From NCBI RefSeq assembly GCF_051014685.1, contig NW_027478712.1, positions 186,001 through 250,000 on the forward strand: a stretch of 64,000 nt of DNA, written 5' to 3'. This document shows positions 61,694 to 64,000 of the stretch, piece by piece. Each line of letters opens with the position of its first letter. Positions within the stretch are counted from its first letter, which is position 1. The position numbers and the translations under genes are program-made. Under the pieces are notes generated by a model, which saw nothing but the letters and a program-made list of their open reading frames with translations, was not told where the DNA came from and did no database searches. Source of the stretch: Ptiloglossa arizonensis (Eukaryota > Arthropoda > Insecta > Hymenoptera > Colletidae).

Positions 61694-61710
61694 GTTCGCG
61701 AGATACGGGA
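61694..61710 (+). promoter_or_regulatory. CENP-B-box core, perfect 9/9 match
   Basis: GTTCGCGAGATACGGGA again, in an otherwise different monomer type from the 58.7-kb pair, so it is probably not just a local duplicate of it. Confidence 0.6.
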
Positions 61711-63462
61711 GTTTGAAGTTAAGGAATGGTTGAGAAACCATCAAAATTTTCGCAAGTCTGATACTCGAAACCAATAACTACAAATGCCTAGGGTAAAAAT
61801 ACACATACCGTTGTAATCGGGCGAGTTTCTACTTTCAGATGCAACAGGAATTTCTCGAGTTCGTCAATCCGTTCGCGAGATATGGGAGTTTGAAGTTAAG
61901 GAATGGTTGAGAAACCATCAAAATTTTCGCAAGTGTGATACTCGAAACCAATAACTACAATGGCCTAGGGGGGAAATACACATACCTTTGTAATCGGACG
62001 AGTTTCTGCTTCCAGATGCAATCGGAAATTCTCGAGTTCGTCGATCCGTTCACGAGATATGGAAGTGTGAAGTTAAGGAATGCATGAGAAACCATCAAAA
62101 TTTTCGCAAGTCTGATACACCAAACCAATAACTGGAATGGCCTAGGGGAAAAGTACACATACCGTTGAAATCGGGCGACTTTCTAATTTCACATGCAACA
62201 GGAATTTCTCGAGTTCGTCAATCCGTTCGCGAGATATGGGAGTTTGAAGTTAAGGAATGGTTGAGAAATCATCAAAATTTCGCAAGTCTGATACTCGAAT
62301 CCAATAACTACAATGGCCTAGGGGAAAAATACACATACCGTTGTAATCGGGCGAGTTTCTACTTTCAGATGTAACAGGAATTTCTCGAGTTCGTCAATCC
62401 GTTCGCGGGATATGTGAATTTGAAGTTAAGTAATGGTTGAGAAATCATCAAAATTTTCGCAAGTCCGATTCGCGAATCCAATAACTACAATGGCCTAGGG
62501 CAAAAATACACATACCGTTGTAATCGGGCGAGTTTCTACTTTCAGATGCAACAGGAATTTCTCGAGTTCGTCAATCCGTTCACGAGGTATGGGAGTTTGA
62601 AGTTAAGGAATGGTTGAGAAACCATCAAAATTTTCGCAAGTCTGATACTCGAAACAAACAACTACAAAGGCCTAGGGGGAAAACACACATATCTTTGTAA
62701 TCGGGCGAGTTTCTTCTTTCAGATGCAACAGGAATTTCTCGAGTTCGTCAATCCGTTCGCGAGATATGGGAGTTTGAAGTTAAGGAATGGTTGAGAAACC
62801 ATAAAAATTTTCGCTGGTCTGATACTCGAAACCAATAACTGGAATGGCCTAGGGGAAAAGTACACGTACCATTGTAATCGGGCGACTTTCTACTTTCACA
62901 TGCAACAGGAATTTCTCGTGTTCGTCAATCCGTTCGCGGGATATGGAAGTTTGAAGTTAAGTAATGCATTAGAAACCATCAAAATTTTCGCTGGTCTGAT
63001 ACCCGAAACCAACAACTACTATTGCCTAGGGCAAAAATACACATACCGTTGTAATCGAGCGAGTTTCTGCATTCAGATGCAATAGGAAATTCTCGAGTTC
63101 GTCAATCCTTTCGCGAGATATGGAAGTCTGAAGTTAAGGAATGCTTGAGAAACCATCAAAATTTTCGGTGGTCTGATACTCGAAACCAACAACTACAAAG
63201 GCCTAGGGGGAAAGCACACATATCTTTGTAATCGCGCGAGTTTCTGCTTTCAGATGCAATAGGAAATTCGCGAGTTCGTCAATCCGTTCGCGAGATATGG
63301 GAGTTGGAAGTTAAGGAATGGTTGAGAAACCATCAAAATTTTCGCAAGTCTGATACTCGAAACCAATAACTACAATGGCCTAGGGGAAAAATGCACATAC
63401 CGTTGTAATCGGGCGACTTTCTACTTTCACATGCAACAGGAATTTCTCGAGTTCGTCAATCC

Positions 63463-63479
63463 GTTCGCGGGATACGGGT
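63463..63479 (+). promoter_or_regulatory. CENP-B-box core, perfect 9/9 match, variant spacer
   Basis: GTTCGCGGGATACGGGT matches all nine fixed positions. It differs from the other perfect copies only at N positions. Confidence 0.6.
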
Positions 63480-64000
63480 GTTTGAAGTTAAGGAATGGTT
63501 GAGAAACCATCAAAATTTTCGCGGTCTGATACTCGAAACCAATAACTGGAATGGCCTAGGGGAAAAGTACGCGTACCATTGTAATCGGGCGAGTTTCTAC
63601 TTTCAGATGCAACAGGAATTTCTCGAGTTCGTCAATCCGTTCGCGAGAAATGGGAGTTTGAAGTTAAGGAATGCTTGAGAAACCATCAAAATTTTCGCTG
63701 GTCTGATACTCGAACCCAACAACTACAAAGGCCTAGGGGGAAAGCACACATATCTTTGTAATCGGGCGAGTTTCTGCTGTCAGATGCAATAGGAAATTCT
63801 CGAGTTCGTCAATCCGTTCGCGAGATATGGAAGTTTGAAGTTAAGGAATGCATTAGAAACCATCAAAATTTTCGCTGGTCTGATACCCGAAACCAACAAC
63901 TACTATTGCCTAGGGCAAAAATACACATACCGTTGTAATCGAGCGAGTTTCTGCATTCAGATGCAATAGGAAATTCTCGAGTTCGTCAATCCGTTCGCGA

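Larger units (their letters stand above)
47867..64000. repeat. Satellite array, right block
   Basis: About 91 monomers in the same orientation and phase. The block up to about 55.7 kb is made of blocks also present at 34-46 kb (for example the ATTGAGAAACCATCAAAA monomer with TTTCGCGTCTG at 48994, 49877, 50759 and 51641, spaced about 882 bp or 5 monomers). The window ends inside the array. Confidence 0.97.
56000..64000. repeat. Diverged satellite monomers, right edge of window
   Basis: Neighbouring monomers here carry many private substitutions (TGCATGAGAAACC, AAAATAAGGAATGG, ACTTTCTACTTTCACATG) and lack a long exact HOR. Only short-range duplications are seen, such as 60009-60212 against 61955-62158 (1946 bp, 11 monomers) and the 177-bp pair at 58.7-58.9 kb. 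All four perfect CENP-B-box matches that I found are here. Confidence 0.8.

Overview
The window is one tandem satellite array, about 330 monomers of roughly 177 bp, interrupted by two young LTR retrotransposons. There are no cellular genes, tRNAs, rRNAs or CRISPR arrays. The organism is a eukaryote. Insertions of two related Ty3/Gypsy-type (metavirid) elements, with a GPY/F integrase end and a tRNA-Pro primer site, suggest an animal, most likely an arthropod or insect. I cannot name the species from sequence alone.

Layout. 1-27550: satellite. A 12-monomer higher-order repeat (HOR) of about 2122 bp is clearest at 8158-18592, with 11- and 13-monomer variants; looser block duplications lie on both sides. 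27551-31449: element A, 3899 bp, with 665-bp LTRs and one long chimeric ORF (SAP domain, Gag, two CCHC knuckles, broken protease/RT/integrase remnants). 31450-46483: satellite dominated by a 25-monomer (4420 bp) near-identical tandem duplication. 46484-47866: element B, 1383 bp, with identical 364-bp LTRs and a 155-codon ORF that joins a SAP domain directly to an integrase C-terminal GPY/F domain. 47867-64000: satellite, first in duplicated blocks and then, from about 56 kb, in more diverged monomers.

How the parts relate. Both elements sit in the same orientation at exactly the same nucleotide of the monomer, each flanked by a GATG target duplication. Both encode an N-terminal SAP (DNA-binding) domain, both use a tRNA-Pro primer site, and both carry the same 13-bp sequence before the 3' LTR. 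About 30 bp downstream of the insertion point every typical monomer has a CENP-B-box-like motif. It matches 8 of 9 core bases in the usual monomer and all 9 in four monomers near the right end. HOR organisation, nucleosome-scale monomers, a CENP-B-like box, short dyads and site-selective retroelements together resemble a centromeric or pericentromeric domain colonised by a satellite-targeting retrotransposon family. The centromere assignment is inference. The shared insertion site, the SAP domains and the motif matches are read directly from the sequence.

The many short ORFs in the satellite are by-products of a 177-bp (59-codon) period and are not annotated as genes.
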